NCBI RefSeq assembly: GCF_038007465.1
Contig: NZ_JBBOXF010000001.1
Coordinates: forward strand, 248,001 to 312,000
From: Sporosarcina sp. FSL K6-1508
GTDB taxonomy: Bacteria; Bacillota; Bacilli; Bacillales_A; Planococcaceae
Length of the DNA stretch: 64,000 nucleotides
Direction: 5' to 3'
The number at the start of each line of letters is the position of its first letter. Within the stretch, counting starts at the first letter, position 1. The position numbers were made by a program, and so were the translations under genes. The notes under the pieces were generated by a model. That model worked only from the letters and a program-made list of their open reading frames with translations. It ran no database searches and had not been told where the DNA came from. Below are positions 60,288-64,000 of this stretch, in pieces.

Positions 60288-61703
60288 TTAAACTTCTACA
60301 CCCATACTTTTCGCTTTTGCAATAACTTCCTCGATGCGACCGACAAGTCGGAATGCATCCTCTGGAAGATGGTCGTACGTACCTTTAAGGATGTCGCTGA
60401 AGCCCTTAATTGTTTCAGCCACTTGTACGTAAGATCCTTTTTGTCCTGTAAACTGTTCAGCAACGTGGAAGTTTTGTGATAGGAAGTTCTGGATACGACG
60501 TGCGCGTCCAACCAACTGCTTATCTTCTTCGCCAAGCTCATCCATACCTAGGATAGCGATGATATCTTGGAGCTCACGGTAACGCTGAAGTGTCTGCTGC
60601 ACTTGACGTGCAACTGCGTAATGCTCTTCACCAACGATTTCCGGGCTTAGTGCGCGGGAAGTCGATGCAAGTGGATCCACAGCTGGGTAGATACCCATTT
60701 CAGAAAGTTTACGCTCAAGGTTCGTCGTTGCGTCAAGGTGAGCAAACGTCGTTGCTGGAGCCGGGTCAGTGTAGTCATCCGCTGGTACATAGATTGCTTG
60801 GATAGACGTAACTGAACCAAGGTTTGTAGATGTGATACGTTCCTGAAGCATACCCATTTCCGTTGCCAGTGTCGGTTGGTAACCAACTGCTGATGGCATA
60901 CGGCCAAGTAGTGCTGATACTTCAGAACCCGCTTGTGTAAAGCGGAAGATATTATCGATGAATAGAAGAACGTCCGCGCCTTGTTCGTCACGGAAGTATT
61001 CTGCCATTGTAAGACCAGTTAGTGCAACACGCATACGCGCACCAGGTGGCTCGTTCATTTGACCGAAGACCATTGCCGTTTTCGTGATAACGCCGGAATC
61101 TGTCATTTCGTAGAACAAGTCATTACCTTCACGTGTACGTTCTCCAACGCCTGCGAATACGGAAATACCACCGTGTTCTTGAGCGATGTTATTGATCAAT
61201 TCTTGAATAAGAACTGTTTTCCCTACACCCGCACCACCGAAGAGGCCGATTTTACCACCTTTAATGTAAGGTGCAAGTAAGTCAACGACTTTAATACCTG
61301 TTTCAAGAATTTCAACTTCAGTTGAAAGGTTTTCAAATACTGGAGCTAAACGGTGAATTGGGTCGCGACGTTCTGTTGAAGGAACTTCCTCACCAAGGTC
61401 GATTATTTCTCCAAGTACGTTAAATACGCGTCCTAGTGTAATGTCACCAACTGGGACAGTAATCGCAGAACCCATATCGTCAACTATAGCTCCGCGTTGC
61501 AGACCATCTGTTGATGACATTGCGATTGTACGTACAGAATCATCCCCGAGGTGAAGCGCGACTTCAAGTGTCAACGTTTCAGGCTCAGCGTTTGGACGTT
61601 CAATCTGAACCTTCAATGCGTTATAGATTGCTGGAAGCTGACCTTCTGCAAACTTAACGTCAACAACCGGGCCCATAACCTGAAGAACATGTCCTTTATT
61701 CAT
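60288..61703 (-). CDS. atpD: ATP synthase F1 subunit beta, 471 aa
   Basis: The catalytic subunit of F1. Walker A GGAGVGKTVL (about 155-164), catalytic-Glu region GERTREGNDLY-like (GVGERTREG), Walker B VLLFIDNIFRF (about 245), DELSEED-equivalent ILGMDELGEEDK. Start at ATG 61701-61703 with CAGGAGGG upstream. The 212-bp spacer before it is unusually long for an atp operon and carries repeat sequences. Confidence 0.97.
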   Translation of the reverse strand: MNKGHVLQVMGPVVDVKFAEGQLPAIYNALKVQIERPNAEPETLTLEVALHLGDDSVRTIAMSSTDGLQRGAIVDDMGSAITVPVGDITLGRVFNVLGEIIDLGEEVPSTERRDPIHRLAPVFENLSTEVEILETGIKVVDLLAPYIKGGKIGLFGGAGVGKTVLIQELINNIAQEHGGISVFAGVGERTREGNDLFYEMTDSGVITKTAMVFGQMNEPPGARMRVALTGLTMAEYFRDEQGADVLLFIDNIFRFTQAGSEVSALLGRMPSAVGYQPTLATEMGMLQERITSTNLGSVTSIQAIYVPADDYTDPAPATTFAHLDATTNLERKLSEMGIYPAVDPLASTSRALSPEIVGEEHYAVARQVQQTLQRYRELQDIIAILGMDELGEEDKQLVGRARRIQNFLSQNFHVAEQFTGQKGSYVQVAETIKGFSDILKGTYDHLPEDAFRLVGRIEEVIAKAKSMGVEV

Positions 61704-61746
61704 ACTTTTTCCCTCCTGTCTTACTCTTTGCCGTACAGTAATAATC

Positions 61747-61766
61747 AATTACGCCTCGGCGTAATT
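61747..61766. repeat. Repeat element with AATTACGCC hairpin in the atpG-atpD gap
   Basis: AATTACGCC and GGCGTAATT are perfect arms around TC. Related sequence (ACGCCTCGACGT, then a degenerate AATCCCT...CATCCGCC-like end) is found between atpD and atpC (60150-60240). The gap 61704-61915 also contains TTGCGACAGGAC (61821-61832), shared with 49948-49959. These look like an interspersed intergenic repeat that has inserted twice into the atp operon. Confidence 0.6.
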
Positions 61767-61915
61767 GCGTCGGGATTTTGAATTGTGCTTGAGGCCTACA
61801 GGATGTAGGTCATGCAGTCGTTGCGACAGGACGTCGCGAACTTAGACTGCCTTCCTCTTAACTCCTTTCAAAATCCCTGACATCCGCCGGAGGCTTAACT
61901 TGAATCAAGTTAATC

Positions 61916-62773
61916 TTATTCAAGAGCTGCGACGCCGCCGACGATCTCTGTAATTTCTTGAGTAATCGCAGCTTGTCGTGCACGGTTGAATGAAAGTGTT
62001 AAAGAATCTATTAAATCAGCTGCATTATCAGTAGCAGTTTTCATCGCTGTCATACTGGAAGCATGTTCACTCGCTTTTCCGTCGATTACAGCTCCGTAAA
62101 TAAGACTTTCCGCGTATTGCGGAAGAAGCACTTCAAGTATTGCTTCGCCTGAAGGCTCAAACTCATAAGAAGTTGTAGCGGAAGTCGATGTGATGTCAGT
62201 GAGCGGAAGCAATTTCTTTTCCGTCACTTCACTTGCGATGGCGGAGACGAAGTGGTTGTAATACAAGTACACTTCATCATACTCGCCTTCTGTGAACATG
62301 CCAACAGCACGCTTCGCGATATCTTTTACTTCATCGAAAGAAGGATGATCGGTTAGACCAATCTTACTTTCAACAATATTGAAACCAAGTCGTTCGAAAA
62401 AGTCGTGTCCTTTTTGTCCGATTGAAATGATGCTCACTTCTTCTTTAGAAGAGTGGCGCGTTTCAATCGCACGTTTTGCGATACGCAGGATGTTAGCGTT
62501 GTAACCACCTACAAGTCCACGGTCTGATGTAATAACGATATAACCTGTCTTTTTGACGGGCCTACTTATCATCATCGGATGACTTAAGTCACTTGTTCCA
62601 GCAGCGATTGAACCTACAACTTCTTGAATTTTCTCCATGTACGGGATGAACGCTTTCGCATTCAGCTCGGCACGGCTCAATTTAGAAGCAGAGACCATTT
62701 GCATGGCTTTCGTAATCTGACTTGTCTTTTTCGTCGATTTAATACGGTTTTCTATGTCGCGTAAAGATGCCAT
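61916..62773 (-). CDS. atpG: ATP synthase F1 subunit gamma, 285 aa
   Basis: The rotor shaft of F1. N-terminal helix MASLRDIENRIKSTKKTSQ and C-terminal helix (ASSMTAMKTATDNAADLIDS, RQAAITQEITEIVGG) form the conserved coiled coil; the central Rossmann-like domain has TSDRGLVGGYN. Start ATG at 62771-62773 with GGTGAG 8 nt upstream; a TTG two codons earlier is possible. It follows atpA in the usual order. Confidence 0.96.
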   Translation of the reverse strand: MASLRDIENRIKSTKKTSQITKAMQMVSASKLSRAELNAKAFIPYMEKIQEVVGSIAAGTSDLSHPMMISRPVKKTGYIVITSDRGLVGGYNANILRIAKRAIETRHSSKEEVSIISIGQKGHDFFERLGFNIVESKIGLTDHPSFDEVKDIAKRAVGMFTEGEYDEVYLYYNHFVSAIASEVTEKKLLPLTDITSTSATTSYEFEPSGEAILEVLLPQYAESLIYGAVIDGKASEHASSMTAMKTATDNAADLIDSLTLSFNRARQAAITQEITEIVGGVAALE

Positions 62774-62845
62774 TGGCAATTCTCACCACCTTATTGTTTT
62801 TTTGGTCAATTTAACGGTGAACGTCAAATTTGATTCCAACTAGAA

Positions 62846-64000
62846 TTATTCAGAACGTGCGAAAATCTTCTTGAATGCGTTGAGTGCTTCTGCCATCAAA
62901 TCATCAGCCGGAAGGTCTTTCGTCGTGCGAATATGGTCTAAAACGTCAGTGTGGTTAGATTCGAGCCAGCTTAAAAGTTCGCTTTCAAAACGAAGAATAT
63001 CTTTGACTGCAATATCGTCAAGGAATCCACGCGTCAATGCGTAAAGAACCATTACTTGCTGTTCAACTTTAAACGGTTTATTCAAGTCCTGCTTCAAGAT
63101 TTCAACTGTACGCGCTCCGCGGTCCAGTTTCGCTTGAGTTGCAGAGTCAAGGTTTGATCCGAATTGTGAGAACGCTTCAAGCTCACGGTATGCCGCAAGA
63201 TCTAGACGTAGTGTACCCGCAACTTTTTTCATTGCTTTAATTTGCGCTGATCCACCAACACGGGAAACGGAAAGACCGGCGTTGATCGCTGGACGTACAC
63301 CCGAGAAGAATAGGTCAGATTGAAGGAAAATTTGTCCATCTGTGATGGAGATTACGTTCGTTGGAATATAAGCAGAGATATCTCCAGCTTGTGTTTCAAC
63401 AAATGGTAATGCCGTGATAGAACCAGCACCAAGCGTGTCATTCAACTTCGCTGCACGTTCAAGTAAACGGGAGTGAAGATAGAAAACGTCACCAGGATAA
63501 GCTTCACGGCCCGGAGGACGACGAAGTAGCAAAGAAAGTTCACGGTATGCCGCCGCTTGTTTAGATAGGTCATCATAAACAATTAGAACGTGCTTACCTT
63601 GGAACATGAATTCTTCAGCCATTGTTATTCCTGTGTATGGTGCAAGGTATAGTAGTGGAGATGGTTGTGAAGCAGAAGCCGTAACAACGATTGTGTAATC
63701 AAGTGCGCCGTTTTTACGGAGTGTTTCAACAACACCACGAACTGTTGATTCTTTTTGTCCGATTGCTACATAAATACAAATCATATCTTGGTCAGCTTGG
63801 TTCAGAATTGTATCAATTGCAACTGTCGTTTTACCTGTTTGACGGTCACCGATGATCAATTCACGCTGTCCGCGACCGATTGGTACAAGTGCGTCAATCG
63901 CTTTAATGCCGGTTTGTAGTGGTTCATGAACGGATTTACGCGCCATAACCCCTTGTGCCGGGCTTTCAATTGGACGAGTTTTTGTCGTTGCAATCGGACC
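62846..64000 (-). CDS. atpA: ATP synthase F1 subunit alpha, N-terminus cut by window edge
   Basis: The non-catalytic nucleotide-binding subunit. 384 residues are visible, about three quarters of the protein. Walker A GDRQTGKTTVAID, the VGLSVSRVGGSAQ-type signature (INAGLSVSRVGGSAQ) and the C-terminal helical domain (LQTGIKAIDALVP to FKKIFARSE) are intact. The frame is open to the window end (SPAQGVMARKSV precedes the shown methionine), so the true start lies outside. Confidence 0.97.
   Translation of the reverse strand, partial: GPIATTKTRPIESPAQGVMARKSVHEPLQTGIKAIDALVPIGRGQRELIIGDRQTGKTTVAIDTILNQADQDMICIYVAIGQKESTVRGVVETLRKNGALDYTIVVTASASQPSPLLYLAPYTGITMAEEFMFQGKHVLIVYDDLSKQAAAYRELSLLLRRPPGREAYPGDVFYLHSRLLERAAKLNDTLGAGSITALPFVETQAGDISAYIPTNVISITDGQIFLQSDLFFSGVRPAINAGLSVSRVGGSAQIKAMKKVAGTLRLDLAAYRELEAFSQFGSNLDSATQAKLDRGARTVEILKQDLNKPFKVEQQVMVLYALTRGFLDDIAVKDILRFESELLSWLESNHTDVLDHIRTTKDLPADDLMAEALNAFKKIFARSE

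Overview
This is a Gram-positive, endospore-forming, flagellated, S-layer-bearing member of the Bacillales. The gene order atpA-atpG-atpD-atpC, ywzB, murAA, spoIID, spoIIQ, spoIIID, mbl, flhO, flhP, fabZ, ywpF/ssbB matches the Bacillus subtilis neighbourhood. The abundance of SLH-type surface proteins and the codon use suggest Planococcaceae, most likely Sporosarcina or a close relative (inference from sequence character; no search was run). Most genes are on the minus strand.

Left part (1-19 kb). Two tandem tyrosine recombinase genes (the first cut by the window edge) lie beside a decayed radC-like gene and a 224-bp tandem duplication. Next comes a surface-layer locus: an Ig-domain reading frame without its own start (2807-3337), a structured RNA with the hallmarks of an ORF-less group II intron (about 3338-4198), an S-layer-like protein without SLH domains (4187-7249) and a 1193-aa SLH-domain S-layer protein (7346-10927) behind tandem promoters. 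Upstream are tagA and a UDP-ManNAc dehydrogenase gene (cell-wall polymer synthesis), an S41 protease, an SLH-CAP protein and patA. Two near-identical type I toxin-antitoxin modules follow, each with a 27-aa holin-like toxin and an overlapping antisense RNA.

Centre (20-39 kb). A complete Tn554-family transposon (tnpA, tnpB, tnpC) carries an unusual cargo: an ArsR-type regulator behind a perfect 22-bp-arm palindrome, a SulP anion transporter, and an ATP-dependent PEP carboxykinase. A chromate-transporter (chrA) remnant lies at its cargo end. The transposon sits inside an array of a 21-bp-phased repeat (TATGAGCGGT-type cores). That repeat recurs in three other intergenic regions, once as four tandem copies of about 226 bp. 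Between the arrays are a NERD protein, a polysaccharide deacetylase, a DnaQ-type exonuclease and a subtilisin-like protease of about 2.1 kaa with seven Ig-like repeats.

Right part (39-64 kb). This is mostly conserved chromosomal backbone: a YflT-type stress protein, a YknX/YknW-like pair, a SWIM/SNF2 helicase pair (ywqB/ywqA-like), ssbB, ywpF, a lipoprotein, fabZ, flagellar flhP and flhO, mbl, spoIIID, spoIIQ, spoIID, murAA, ywzB and the end of the atp operon (atpC, atpD, atpG, partial atpA).

The most interesting candidate is the S-layer gene / group II intron / headless Ig exon arrangement. It parallels the alternatively spliced surface-layer gene described in Clostridium tetani. Here there is also a transcription terminator inside intron domain IV, so termination, non-splicing and splicing could give different C-termini of one surface protein.
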